Positions 7,299 to 16,504 of a DNA stretch of 34,191 nucleotides are shown one piece after another. Numbering within the stretch: the stretch's first letter is position 1; every line of letters starts with the position of its first letter. A program made the position numbers and the translations under genes. Source of the DNA: an uncultured Mailhella sp. (GTDB lineage Bacteria > Desulfobacterota > Desulfovibrionia > Desulfovibrionales > Desulfovibrionaceae); assembly GCA_944323575.1 (NCBI GenBank), contig CALUTB010000017.1, positions 1 to 34,191 of the forward strand. Reading direction: 5' to 3'. A model generated the notes under the pieces. It was not told the origin of the DNA and made no database searches. It saw nothing but the letters and a program-made list of their open reading frames with translations.

Positions 7299-8492
7299 CT
7301 ACTGGTTGGCCTTCGCAAAAAGGCGGACGCGGAAGTCAGCCAGAATGTTCATGTAGTTCGTGTACGCCTCCAGAGGCGACTTGTAGGGGGAGAAGTACTT
7401 GTGAACGTCGCCGTCCGCGGCATGGGGAGTGCCCATGTAGTAGAGATGATCGGACGTCTGCAGTCTTCTCCAGTCTTCGTTGAGCGCCGGATCGTTGACG
7501 TATTTCACGAGTCCGAGGCATTCGTACAGGGCGCGGAAGGCGTCCTTCTGCATGTCGTTGCCGAGCCACGCGGACAGTCCGCGATCGGAGTCGGCCCAAG
7601 AAATATATCCGGGAACGTTCAGAAAGTCACGGGCAGGATAGCGCTCCGCTGCTTCGGACACGGTAAGAAAGTCGAGATCGGGATCACTCAGCACCTGATC
7701 CGGCAGGGCGCGCATGAATTCGAAGATGCCGGTATCCGCCCGTTGATGCTCGCCGAAGGTTTCGTAGTCCATGAAGAGATTGATCACGTCGCCGTTGCCC
7801 TTGACGCGTTTCAGCCACTCAGCGAACGTTTCGGCCATGAGCGGATAGGCGGGCCATTCCCGGTCGGAGAAGCGGAAGGCGATGTCGTCGGAGAGGGAAT
7901 AACTCCGGAGCATGAGCTTCATATCCGGACAGCCCTCGGGGTGGTAGATGAAGTGGGGGCTGCGCCAGCCGAGCACGCTGTCCGCGCCTTCGGCCAGGAT
8001 GACGGAATAGCCCATGTCCCGTGCAATGTGTGCCACGTCGTTGCTGTACACAAGCTCGGTATTGCGGAACGCACGCGGACTTTGACCGAAGAGTTCCCCC
8101 ATTCTTTCATGGTGACGGGTCACCTGACTGCGGAATTCGTCTTCGGAGAAAAGGCAGGCGAGACTGTGGTTGTCGGTCTCGTCGAGAAATTCCACGCAGC
8201 CTGTGCGGGCGAGATCACGGAAGCTGTTCAAGACTTCCGGCGTATGTTTCATGAACTGATCGATGACGATGCCGGTAAGGGAGAAGGAAACGCGGAATCG
8301 GCCCTGATGGCGCTCGATGAGTTCCAGCAGCAGGGCATTCATGGGCAGGTAGCATTTTTCCGCCACCTTGCGCATCACGTCTCGGTTGTGCAGATCGTCC
8401 TCATAGTCGTTTCTTGCGCCGAGATCGAAGAAGCTGTAGGGCCGGAGACGGTAAGGCTGATGAACTTCAAAGTAAAAGCATACGGAAGGCAT
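7299..8492 (-). CDS. glycoside hydrolase family 57 protein (alpha-amylase type)
   Basis: A 397-residue GH57 enzyme acting on alpha-1,4-glucan; family members include amylases, 4-alpha-glucanotransferases and branching enzymes. The HQP motif sits at residues 11-13, the likely nucleophile E146 in FRNTELVYSND and the likely acid D242 in LFMDYETFGEH. The size and these motifs fit the short amylase-like branch more than the ~530-residue branching enzymes. GGAG lies 7 bases before the ATG, and only three bases separate it from the GT4 stop, so the two are co-translated. It probably trims or remodels cytoplasmic glycogen together with its neighbours; no signal peptide is present. The exact activity is not settled by sequence alone. 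Confidence 0.9.
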   Translation of the reverse strand: MPSVCFYFEVHQPYRLRPYSFFDLGARNDYEDDLHNRDVMRKVAEKCYLPMNALLLELIERHQGRFRVSFSLTGIVIDQFMKHTPEVLNSFRDLARTGCVEFLDETDNHSLACLFSEDEFRSQVTRHHERMGELFGQSPRAFRNTELVYSNDVAHIARDMGYSVILAEGADSVLGWRSPHFIYHPEGCPDMKLMLRSYSLSDDIAFRFSDREWPAYPLMAETFAEWLKRVKGNGDVINLFMDYETFGEHQRADTGIFEFMRALPDQVLSDPDLDFLTVSEAAERYPARDFLNVPGYISWADSDRGLSAWLGNDMQKDAFRALYECLGLVKYVNDPALNEDWRRLQTSDHLYYMGTPHAADGDVHKYFSPYKSPLEAYTNYMNILADFRVRLFAKANQ

Positions 8493-8495
8493 GGC

Positions 8496-9824
8496 TCAAC
8501 TCCGTGCATTGGGGCAGACATGGGCGTAGGCGTCGATAATGCCGTCGGCGGCACGTTCCCAGGTAAGGGCCTGCAGAGCTTCCTGGCAGCGTTTGAGACT
8601 TTCGGCGGCCATCTCGGGGTAGTTCAGCACGTCAAGGATTCTGTCGGCCATCCGACGGACGTCCCAGAAGTCCACGGTGAGCGCTCCGGGAAGCACCTCG
8701 GCGCAGCCTGACTGCTTGGACAGCAGAATCGGCGCGCCGCATTGCAGGGCTTCCAGCGGGGCGATGCCGAACGGCTCGGACACGCTTGGCATGACGTACA
8801 GGGACGCAAGAGAGTACATATGCTGCACATCCTTGCCGCGCATGAATCCCGGGAAATGGAAGCGGCTTCCCATGCGCAGTTCCGCGACGCGGCGGATCAT
8901 GCGCGGGAGCAGATCGCCGTTGCCCGCCATGATGAAGCGCACGTCCGGCATTTCGTTGAGCACAAGACGGGCGGCCTCCACGAAGTATTCCGGTCCCTTC
9001 TGGAAGGTGACGCGTCCCATGAACAGCACGCGTTTTTCATTGCGCACAAGTTCGGGAACGTCGAAGGCAGGAATCTTTTCGTGCAGAAACGCGCCGTTGT
9101 ACACCACGGAGATCTTTTCCTGCGGCACTCCGTAGCGTTCCACGGCCACCTGCTTGGTGCGCTCGCTCACCGCGATGACGTGATCTGCGGCGTGCAGACC
9201 GTCGCGTTCGATGTTGTAGATCTTGTCATAGCCGTGATCGCCGCAGCGGTCAAATTCCGTGGCGTGCAGATGAGCGACGAAGGGCAGTCCGCTCAGACGA
9301 CTGGCCGTCATGGCTGCGGGATAGGTCATCCAGTCGTGGGCGTGGATGACGTCGGCTTTCCTTTTCATGTGTTCTTCCAGCACCACGGCGGAAGCGGCCG
9401 TGGTGAAGCGGTACACCTCGTCCATGAGATCGTCGTGGTAACCGCCGCGGAAGTGGCTGATTTCCTCCACATATTGCCCGTTCTCGTCGAAGACGTCGGG
9501 ATCGATGCCGAGCTGACCGAAGTCATAACTGCCGTAGGGGTTGAGATTCGCGTTCACGGGACGCATGAACAGATGGGAAAACTCATCGGACTGCTGCTGA
9601 CGCCGCACTTTTTCCACGGCCATTTTCAACGCGCGCGAAATGGGTACGCCGGAGGCTGAGCGCAGGAATGTGCCTGAAAGGGATTTGTCGGCCTTCATGC
9701 TCGGGAGAATGAAGGCAATGTCCACTCCCTTTTCCGTGAGACCCTGCGTTATGCCGTAGCAGGCCGTACCCAGTCCGCCGCTGATATGTGGCGGAAATTC
9801 CCATCCAAGCATCAGAACGCGCAT
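8496..9824 (-). CDS. GT4 glycosyltransferase, glycogen synthase-like
   Basis: A 442-residue GT-B retaining glycosyltransferase. The N-terminus MRVLMLGWEFPPHISGGLGTAC carries the G-G-L-G loop of the GlgA/starch-synthase-like GT4 group. The C-terminal half shows FMGRVTFQKGPEYFVEAA and the E-x7-E pair at E350 and E358 in SEPFGIAPLEAL. HAHDWMTYPAA in the middle is typical of the acceptor side. It probably adds glucose from a sugar nucleotide to alpha-glucan or makes a maltosaccharide donor; the operon thus contains two glucan synthases of different families. GGGGGA precedes the ATG by about 6 bases. Cytoplasmic. Confidence 0.9.
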   Translation of the reverse strand: MRVLMLGWEFPPHISGGLGTACYGITQGLTEKGVDIAFILPSMKADKSLSGTFLRSASGVPISRALKMAVEKVRRQQQSDEFSHLFMRPVNANLNPYGSYDFGQLGIDPDVFDENGQYVEEISHFRGGYHDDLMDEVYRFTTAASAVVLEEHMKRKADVIHAHDWMTYPAAMTASRLSGLPFVAHLHATEFDRCGDHGYDKIYNIERDGLHAADHVIAVSERTKQVAVERYGVPQEKISVVYNGAFLHEKIPAFDVPELVRNEKRVLFMGRVTFQKGPEYFVEAARLVLNEMPDVRFIMAGNGDLLPRMIRRVAELRMGSRFHFPGFMRGKDVQHMYSLASLYVMPSVSEPFGIAPLEALQCGAPILLSKQSGCAEVLPGALTVDFWDVRRMADRILDVLNYPEMAAESLKRCQEALQALTWERAADGIIDAYAHVCPNARS

Positions 9825-9862
9825 ATAATATCCCCCGTGTTCTCGGGTAAGGAAAAACTGTT

Positions 9863-11962
9863 CTAACAGAGTTCAGAGCCGTGTTTCCGGACGTCGTCCT
9901 GCCAGCGTTTCCATTCTCCCGGGTTGTATTGTCTGACAAGCAGCAGCAGTCGGAGACCTTCCGCCGTGCTCCAGGCCTGCGCTATGCATCCCCCCGGTGC
10001 ATGGGGCTGCTGCCCGTCGAAAATTTCGGAAATGCTTCCAAGGCCCGCATCGAGCAGATGCGAGGTGAAAAGCGGCGTAAGCGTGTCGAGTGCCTCCCGT
10101 ACGGCTTTGTCGGAACGGGCCGTCTTCAGCACGGACTCCACGTAGGCGCCGGCCGGCCAGGGCCAGACGGTGCCCTGATGATACGCCATGTCCCTTTCCT
10201 GCTGCGTTCCCCGGCAGACGGGACGATACGCCGCATCCGAGGGAGCAAGCGTACGCAGGCCGAAGGGCGTGAGAAGATGATCGCGCACGCAGCGCACCAC
10301 GGCGGCCTGCGTCTTCTGCGGAAGCGGAGAGTTCGGCACGGCCACGGCAAAGATCTGGTTCGGACGTATCTGTCGTCCCGGTCCCTTGTCGGGATGCCAG
10401 GTGTCGTACAGGCCGCCGCCCATGATGGCGGCATCTTCCTCCGTGGGACGGAACACTCGGTTGAAGGCCTTTTTCAGGCGGGGCAGCAGGGAGGTTTCCG
10501 CAGGCGGCGTTTCTCCGAACGTTTCAGCCAGCTGCGCGGCAAAGCAGAGCGCATCGTACCACAGAGCGTTCAGCTCCACGGCGCAGCCGTCGCGCGGCGT
10601 GACAGGCACGCCGTCTATGGATGCGTCCATCCAGGTAAGCTGCGTTTTTTCGCTGCCGGCATGGAGCAGTCCTTCTCCGTCGGCATGCACCAGCAGCCTT
10701 CCCTCCTCGTCGGGCATGGTGCCGGCGGCAAAATTCCGGATGATGTCCTTGATGACAGGCCAGCAGTTTTTTTGGATAAAGGGCATTTCTTTGGGGCATG
10801 CGAGAGCAAGACGATGCACGGCCAGCATGTACCACAACGAGGCGTCGGCGGAATTGAAGGCCGCCTCCGCATTGCCGGTGCCGATGAGATTGGGCACGAG
10901 TCCATTCTTCACCGTACCCTTGATCTGACGCAATACGGCCTTGCCTTCCTTCACGCGACCGGACAGGAAGGTGAGTCCGGGCAGGGCGATGAAGGTGTCG
11001 CGTCCCCAGGGGCCGAACCAGTGATAGCCTGCAGGAATGACGGCTTCCTTTCCTGTGGTGATGAGGAAACGATCACATTCGCGCCGCAGATGTTCAAGAA
11101 TTTCTTCCTTGTATAAGCGTTTCGGCGTGCCTGCGGCATGGCGTTCCCACAGCGTTTCCGGAGCTTCGTGCAGGGGTTCGGTCCCTGCGCAGACTCAGAA
11201 CCGCCAGTCGTCGCTCAGGCGTCTGCTGAAGCCGCCCAGCATGAGCAGATCTTCCTCGAAATCATAGCCGCGTTCCTTTTCCACAGGGTAGAGAATGTGG
11301 AAATACCAGTCGGGAGCAGCCACGAAACTTGAACGCTGCAATCCGGGATGGGAGATCTGCATGAAAAGAGGGGGAGTGTCTTTTCCGGGCTGGAAGGAGA
11401 ATCCCGGATAGCTGCCGCTTTCAATGCCGAGCGAGTGCACGAAGACCGTCCGTTCCGGCACGGCCGCAGGCAGGTGATTGATGTTGCGGCCGTTGAGAAG
11501 GGGACGCAGAACAAGACGGACGGTCTCAAGCGCCCGTGCGGCGGGCGTATCGGAGAGGGCGTAGCGGATGAGGAGTCTTCCGCTTTCTCTGTCGAGCATG
11601 AGGGAGCGCAGCAGTGTGATGTCTTCCTCCCCTTCGGCGTTCAGACGGAAGGAGAAGGTGACTCCGTCGTGTCCACAGGAAACTTCCCTGAGAAAACGCC
11701 AGCCTTCCGGGTAGACGACGCCGGGATGCATGCGGCTGGAAAGAGGTATGGTACGCCCGTCGATCTCGATGGAATCCTCGATCGTGGACAGAAGCATGTA
11801 CTTTCCCGAAGGTGTCTGAACGGCAAGCATGCCGTGGTATCGGCGGGTATTGCATCCCGATACGGTGCCGGAAGAGTAGTCGCCCCGACTGCTGGTAAGA
11901 AGCCATTCCTGATGCATGCCGCCGGAGGGATAAGATGCGTCTGGACGAATATGATATTCCAT
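9863..11962 (-). pseudogene. glycogen debranching enzyme (GDE_N + GDE_C) interrupted by an in-frame TGA
   Basis: Amylo-alpha-1,6-glucosidase of the archaeal/bacterial GDE type, whole length 699 codons, normal for the family. Residues 1-255 form the GDE_N domain (GCNTRRYHGMLAV, PEGWRFLREVSC). Codon 256 is TGA (11197-11195). The same frame then continues without any further stop through VCAGTEPLHEAPETLWERH and the GDE_C catalytic domain (YHWFGPWGRDTFIALPGL, TWMDASIDG, DMAYHQGTVWPWPAGAY) to the stop at 9863. No ATG, and no GTG before 10954, lies between the TGA and the conserved WGRDT motif, so a separate C-terminal protein has no proper start. Either a nonsense mutation, a sequence error, or readthrough. 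The start at 11962 gives the family N-terminus MEYHIRPDASY. First gene of the glucan operon. Confidence 0.85.
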
Positions 11963-11986
11963 GGGAAGCTCTGAAACTCCTGAATA

Positions 11987-12000
11987 CCTGTCGTGACAGG
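11987..12000 (-). promoter_or_regulatory. inverted repeat in the 5' region of the debranching-enzyme gene
   Basis: CCTGTCGTGACAGG is a 6+6 perfect inverted repeat around a 2-base centre, 24 bases upstream of the GDE start. It has the size of a repressor half-site pair. No regulator is known for it, and it may instead fold as a small mRNA hairpin. Confidence 0.35.
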
Positions 12001-12112
12001 AAAGATGTGTCATGCGTGTGAACAGCATGGCGTTGCGCCGTAATGACGGAACAATCATGCCGACTGGTGAAAAAGGGAGCGTACTCTCTTTTTGAGGACG
12101 GGGAAAGCCCCT

Positions 12113-12141
12113 TTGACGTGAGAATGATATCCCGTTTATGC
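12113..12141 (+). promoter_or_regulatory. candidate promoter of glk
   Basis: TTGACG (12113-12118) and TTATGC (12136-12141) are 17 bases apart, giving a leader of about 50 bases before glucokinase. The -35 is good and the -10 moderate. Confidence 0.45.
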
Positions 12142-12199
12142 AGGCATGGCAATGTTGGAGAGGGTATGCTATCTGCATGGTCATGCAGGGAGGAGCGCC

Positions 12200-13225
12200 A
12201 TGAATATGCTTGTGGCCGATATCGGCGGAACTCAGAGTCGTTTTTTCAGGTTTTCTTGTGAAGCCGGAGAGATATCGATAAAAGAAGGACGGACGATTTC
12301 CTCGGCACATAGATCTTTTGCAGAGATGCTCGGGGAAATTCTTACAACATGGCCTGAGACGACAAAAAAAATTAAAGATGTTTCTCTGCTTGTTTTTGCC
12401 GCGGCAGGTCCGGTGCGGGAAGGGCGCGTTTTCATGACCAATGCGCGTTTTTCCGTGGATCCGGCGGTGGCAGGGCGTTTCTTTCCACGAGCGTACTGCC
12501 TTGTCATGAACGATTTCGAAGCGCAGGCCTGGGCCTGCCTGACGGAGTCCATGAGAACGGCTTCCCTGATTCTGCCGGGACGCATGGCCGGGGCCGGCGT
12601 GCCGTCGGGAGACTTCCCGTCCCTGTCCGGTCTTGACCGGAAGGCGTCGCCGGTGGCAGTGACGGGGGCGGGTACGGGGCTTGGGGCAGCATGGCTGATG
12701 CCGGGACGAGCAATGGACGATGCTCCATTCGTACTTTCCTCCGAGGCCGGGCACATGGTCTTTCCTTTTGAAAATGCCGCGCCGGAACGCGATGTGGCCG
12801 CTTTTCTGTCGGATCGTCACGGCGGCGTGCAGGTGACGGCGGAGCATGTTCTTTCCGGGCCGGGATTGTCGCTTCTTCACGAGTATCTTTCCGGTCGGGC
12901 TGAAGATCCTGCTGTTTTCACGAGAGAGCCGGGTTTTGCCGCATCTTCGTGCTGCCGTCTTTTTGCGCGTTTCTACGGCCGCTTCTGCCGCATGATCGCT
13001 CTGGCTCTTCTGCCGCAGGCCGTGGTGCTGAGCGGCGGCGTCGCCGGAAGGACGCCCGTTCTGGTACGACATCCCGAGTTTTCCCGTGAATTTTTCCGCG
13101 CATCGGGAGAACAGAAGAGGTTTCTGGAAAGCCTTCCAGTATGGTTGAACGTCCATCCTCAGGCGGGACTCTGGGGAGCGGCGCGCGCGGGAGCGGCATG
13201 GATGCAGGGGCGCGGTCGCCCGTAA
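12200..13225 (+). CDS. glk: glucokinase (Glk family)
   Basis: Phosphorylates free glucose to glucose-6-phosphate with ATP. The 341-residue product begins with the phosphate-binding motif LVADIGGTQSRFF, then NDFEAQAWA with the catalytic-type aspartate, TGAGTGLGAAWL, SSEAGHMVF and a C-terminal LSGGVAGR. This is the bacterial Glk (hexokinase-like, non-ROK) pattern with typical length. The start at 12200 has AGGGAGGAG 5 bases upstream; an upstream in-frame ATG at 12146 lies inside the promoter region. It diverges from the glucan operon and probably takes up the glucose that debranching enzyme and GH57 release. Confidence 0.9.
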   Translation: MNMLVADIGGTQSRFFRFSCEAGEISIKEGRTISSAHRSFAEMLGEILTTWPETTKKIKDVSLLVFAAAGPVREGRVFMTNARFSVDPAVAGRFFPRAYCLVMNDFEAQAWACLTESMRTASLILPGRMAGAGVPSGDFPSLSGLDRKASPVAVTGAGTGLGAAWLMPGRAMDDAPFVLSSEAGHMVFPFENAAPERDVAAFLSDRHGGVQVTAEHVLSGPGLSLLHEYLSGRAEDPAVFTREPGFAASSCCRLFARFYGRFCRMIALALLPQAVVLSGGVAGRTPVLVRHPEFSREFFRASGEQKRFLESLPVWLNVHPQAGLWGAARAGAAWMQGRGRP

Positions 13226-13281
13226 CGTCGATGTTCCGTCGGAAAACCATGCTCTCCGTCGGATGAAAAGGAGAACGAACC

Positions 13282-13785
13282 ATGTTTGACGAAAAGAATG
13301 CGGCGGTATTGAAGCTCGCCGGGGCGCTGCTGCGCCGCAACATGACCTGCGCCACGGCGGAATCCTGCACCGGAGGTCTTGTCGGCGCCGTGCTCACGGC
13401 GGTTCCCGGCTCATCCGACTGGTATGTCGGCGGGGTGATCTCCTATGCCAATGCCGTGAAGAAACATCTTCTCGGCGTTCGTCAAGAGGATCTCGATCGC
13501 GAGGGTGCGGTCAGCGAACCGGTAGTGCGGAGCATGGCGCTCGGCGTTTGTGAGGCTGCCGGAGCGCAGGCGGCCATGTCCGTCAGCGGAGTGGCCGGTC
13601 CCGGAGGCGGTTCGGCGGAAAAGCCCGTGGGCACGGTATGGATAGGCTGGGCCGTGTGCGGTCGGAGTCGGGCACGCGTCTTCCACTTCGCGGGCGACAG
13701 GGACGAGGTGCGTGTGCAGGCCGCAGAGGCCGCCATAGAGGGACTTCTGAACTGGCTTGAGGAGCCGGGAGAACCGGAGAGCTAG
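13282..13785 (+). CDS. pncC: nicotinamide-nucleotide amidohydrolase PncC (CinA C-terminal domain)
   Basis: A 167-residue stand-alone CinA-C domain. It deamidates NMN to nicotinic acid mononucleotide in pyridine nucleotide recycling. The nucleophile serine is S28 in TAESCTGGLVGA; GVISYAN, VSGVAGPGGGSAEKPVGTVWIG and the C-terminal helix follow as in the family. AAAGGAG stands 9 bases before the ATG. It lies 56 bases after glk on the same strand and may be co-transcribed. Its TAG stop shares the palindrome CTAG with the stop of the convergent gene. Confidence 0.92.
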   Translation: MFDEKNAAVLKLAGALLRRNMTCATAESCTGGLVGAVLTAVPGSSDWYVGGVISYANAVKKHLLGVRQEDLDREGAVSEPVVRSMALGVCEAAGAQAAMSVSGVAGPGGGSAEKPVGTVWIGWAVCGRSRARVFHFAGDRDEVRVQAAEAAIEGLLNWLEEPGEPES

Positions 13786-14915
13786 ACGGCGCCGGAGTCT
13801 TTTCCGTGATTGCGGCCGAAGGTGTCCGCATCGCTGGTTTCGACGCATTGTTCGCTCGGACAGCGTCCGTTCCGGCACTCCTCCATGAAGATCTGCCAGA
13901 CCGTGACGAAGAGTACGGCCAGCATGGGGCCGGAGACGAAACCGTCCATGCCGAACATGATGAATCCGCCCAGAGTGGAGAGCAGTACGAGAAAGTCGGG
14001 GAGCTTGGTATCCCGTCCGACGAGCACGGGTCGGAGAATGTTGTCCGCAAGACCGATCACGCATGCGCCGTAGGCGATGAGCAGCGCGCCCTGCCAGTAC
14101 TGGCCGGTGATGAGGAGAAAAAGCGCCGTGGGCAGCCATACCAGCGCCGAACCCACGACGGGAATGAGCGAGAGCACCGTCATGACCACGCCCCAGAATA
14201 CGGCGGCACGGATATCGAGAAACCAGAAGATCATGCCTCCAAGCGCACCCTGTGCCATGGCGACGAGGAGACTGCCCTTGACGGTGGCGCGCATGACGCC
14301 CGCAAACTTGCGGAACAGGCGCTCTTCTCTGTGATCGCCGAAGGGCAGAGCGCGGATCATGAGCGTACGGATACGTCCTCCGTCCCGGACGAGGAAGAAA
14401 GAGATGTAGAGCACGAGCGCAAGATTGGTCACGAGATGGGCCGCACTGCCGCCGATGGCCACGGTGTTCTTGGCAAGAAGGCTGCCCACGGAAAGGGCCG
14501 TCTTGCTGAGCGATGCCTTGATCTGATCCGTGGTATAGCCGTATTCTGCGAGCCAGTCCTGTATTTCGGGAAAATGTTCGCGGACTCTGTCCACGGCCTC
14601 GATGAGCGAGGTGCTGCCGGCGGCAAGCCTCTCATAGAGGGAAAGACCTTCGGAGATGCAGGAGTACAGCAGCCAGGAGAGCGGAAGAATGATGATGACG
14701 AGGCTGAGCAGAACCGTAAGCAGCGAGGCCAGATTGGGATGCAGACCGTATCTGTCGCGCAGTCGGACGTTGACGGGCGAAAACAGCACGGCGATGACCA
14801 CCGACCAGAACAGCACGTCGAAGAAAGGCTGAAGCAAAATCCCAAAGAGCACGGAGGCCGCGGCGAGAAGGAGAAGAAAGGCCCGTGCCTCGAATCGCTG
14901 CATATTGTCGTACAT
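13782..14915 (-). CDS. AI-2E family transporter (YdiK/PerM-like membrane protein)
   Basis: A 377-residue integral membrane protein. Hydrophobic segments lie at about residues 12-55 (two), 65-85, 150-175 and then four between 210 and 340, the usual AI-2E/PerM layout, with a long soluble loop of about 65 residues after the third. FILVRDGG-like (SFFLVRDGGRIR) and a PVVGSALVWLP segment are family landmarks. Members are proposed to export small molecules or ions; the substrate is unknown. GGAGG lies 10 bases before the start. It follows the NFACT gene by 21 bases and is the last gene of that operon. The stop codon overlaps the pncC stop tail to tail, with no terminator between. Confidence 0.9.
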   Translation of the reverse strand: MYDNMQRFEARAFLLLLAAASVLFGILLQPFFDVLFWSVVIAVLFSPVNVRLRDRYGLHPNLASLLTVLLSLVIIILPLSWLLYSCISEGLSLYERLAAGSTSLIEAVDRVREHFPEIQDWLAEYGYTTDQIKASLSKTALSVGSLLAKNTVAIGGSAAHLVTNLALVLYISFFLVRDGGRIRTLMIRALPFGDHREERLFRKFAGVMRATVKGSLLVAMAQGALGGMIFWFLDIRAAVFWGVVMTVLSLIPVVGSALVWLPTALFLLITGQYWQGALLIAYGACVIGLADNILRPVLVGRDTKLPDFLVLLSTLGGFIMFGMDGFVSGPMLAVLFVTVWQIFMEECRNGRCPSEQCVETSDADTFGRNHGKDSGAV

Positions 14916-14936
14916 GAAACCGTTTCCTCCGTGCCG

Positions 14937-16490
14937 TCAGTTCTTTTCCAGTCGTTCTTCCAGATCGCGCTCCATGTCCACGCGGAACGAACCTTCGCTT
15001 CTGTCGATGCGGACCATGCCGGCGGCGGCGTTCTTCATGGGATGAATGAACTTCGCCAGAGAGTACTGGATGAGGGCGCTGTCCTGATCCTTCTGCCAGC
15101 TTTTCAGCGCGGCGAGTATGCCGGCTTCCTGCAGCGTACGCCCGGGCACATGCTGACCGGCGTGGTCGCGCCGGATGATGACATGGGCGCTTGGACCGTC
15201 AGCGGTGTGCAGCCAGTAGTCGTGGGGGGCGGCAAGCTTGAGGGCAAGACCGTTGCCGCGGCTGTCGCGTCCGCGCAGAAGAAGAAAGCCGTCGCTGCTG
15301 CGGAAGGCCTGCACCTGCTTCGGCAGACCGGTGGGAACGGAGGCGCGCCCGGATTGTCTGTTTTCTTTGCCCGGAGCGGGAGCGCCCGTGCCGGTTACGG
15401 AGGCCAGCATGCGCAGCATGGAAGCTTCCGCCTCTTTCTTCTGTTCCTGCACCTGCGCCCGCCTCACGGCCAGATACTCCAGTCCGCGTCTGCCGCGCGC
15501 GGCCTGATGGAACATTTCGGCCATGTTTTCCCGCACGGTGCGCTTTCTGTCGAGTCTGAGCGTGACCGGGCCGTCCGCTGCGTCGAGCATGACGGTGTCG
15601 AGCTTGTCCGTCTGCCGGAACCGGTAGAGCTGGCTTTGCAGCAGCAGGGCATCCTTCTGACGGTCGCGCATGGCGGACAGACGTTTTTCTTCTCCGTCCA
15701 GCTTGTCCAGAAGCCTGCCGAGACGAGCGGCCTCGGCGGAAAAGGGGCGGGCTGCGTTCTGTCGTGCCTGTTCGGCGATGCGTTCGTAGACCAGCATTTC
15801 TCCGGCCTTGGTCATGGCGGCAAGTGGATCCTCCATGACGGTTTCGGTCCATGTTCCGGGCATGGCGTCAAGCTGTGTCTGCGGAAGGGGCCATGCCGAG
15901 ACTTCGCATCGTCCGGCATCGCTTTCATAGAGGAAAACGTCGCCTCCGCCGGCCTGCAGGTCCATGAGGAGCGCGCCGGCGTCGAGGGGGTCGAGAAAGG
16001 CGAGACTGCGTCGAAGGGCGGGCGTGAGTACGCCGAAAGTTCTCCAGCTTTCCGGAGGTAGGGCGGTCAGATCGGCGTTCGGCCAGACAGGCTCGTCCGG
16101 GACCGCGGGCGGATCGAAGGAAAGCGAAGGACCGTCGCGCAGATCGAGACGAAGCCACAGCGTCGCATTGCCGGAAAAACCGAGCCAGAGCCGGCGTTCG
16201 AGCCAGTCGCAGACGGCGCGCGTGACCCGTCTGTCCGACAGATGCTTGCGCAGACGCATGATGAAGGCAGGCGGCTGCGCGTTTACCGGAACGCGATGGT
16301 CTGCGGTAAAAAGAAGCGGCGTCCTGCGGTCTGCCCGCAGTACAAGATAGCGTTTTCCGCCGCGTTCACTCCCGCCGTACAGGGTGAAGACCGTGACGTC
16401 GGGGCCAGGCGCATGGATCTTCTCCATTCTTGCGCCCATGAGGCGGGGAAGAAGCGCATCGCAGAAGCGGCGGAAAAGATGGGCGTCCAT
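14937..16490 (-). CDS. rqcH: NFACT-family ribosome quality control protein (RqcH/Rqc2 homolog)
   Basis: A 517-residue protein with an NFACT-N domain (MDAHLFRRFCDALLPRLMGARMEKIH, about residues 1-190), a central coiled coil rich in Arg, Gln, Ala and Glu (about 240-400), and a C-terminal NFACT-R domain (GFLLLRGRDSRGNGLALKLA, HDYWLHTADGPSAHVII, GMVRID). Homologs bind stalled 50S subunits with peptidyl-tRNA and add alanine tails to mark the chain for decay. By eye the DR pair important in characterised RqcH reads as ER near residue 125; that alignment is uncertain. The start at 16490 leaves 14 bases after dksA; an upstream in-frame start would overlap dksA by about 110 bases. SD is weak, so coupling to dksA is likely. 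Confidence 0.88.
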   Translation of the reverse strand: MDAHLFRRFCDALLPRLMGARMEKIHAPGPDVTVFTLYGGSERGGKRYLVLRADRRTPLLFTADHRVPVNAQPPAFIMRLRKHLSDRRVTRAVCDWLERRLWLGFSGNATLWLRLDLRDGPSLSFDPPAVPDEPVWPNADLTALPPESWRTFGVLTPALRRSLAFLDPLDAGALLMDLQAGGGDVFLYESDAGRCEVSAWPLPQTQLDAMPGTWTETVMEDPLAAMTKAGEMLVYERIAEQARQNAARPFSAEAARLGRLLDKLDGEEKRLSAMRDRQKDALLLQSQLYRFRQTDKLDTVMLDAADGPVTLRLDRKRTVRENMAEMFHQAARGRRGLEYLAVRRAQVQEQKKEAEASMLRMLASVTGTGAPAPGKENRQSGRASVPTGLPKQVQAFRSSDGFLLLRGRDSRGNGLALKLAAPHDYWLHTADGPSAHVIIRRDHAGQHVPGRTLQEAGILAALKSWQKDQDSALIQYSLAKFIHPMKNAAAGMVRIDRSEGSFRVDMERDLEERLEKN

Positions 16491-16504
16491 GGCGGAAAAC
16501 GGGA

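Noticed and set aside
10954..10954. Separate C-terminal debranching-domain gene starting at GTG 10954
   Set aside because: The start would lie after the conserved WFGPWGRDT motif, so the product would lack part of the catalytic domain, and there is no SD.
11170..11197. Selenocysteine at the in-frame TGA of the debranching enzyme
   Set aside because: The hairpin after the TGA begins at 6 bases and its loop at 12, closer than the usual bacterial SECIS, and the loop lacks a leading G. The enzyme family is not known to use selenocysteine.
13806..16061. 751-codon plus-strand frame opposite the AI-2E and NFACT genes
   Set aside because: It runs across two real genes on the other strand and has no recognisable domain.
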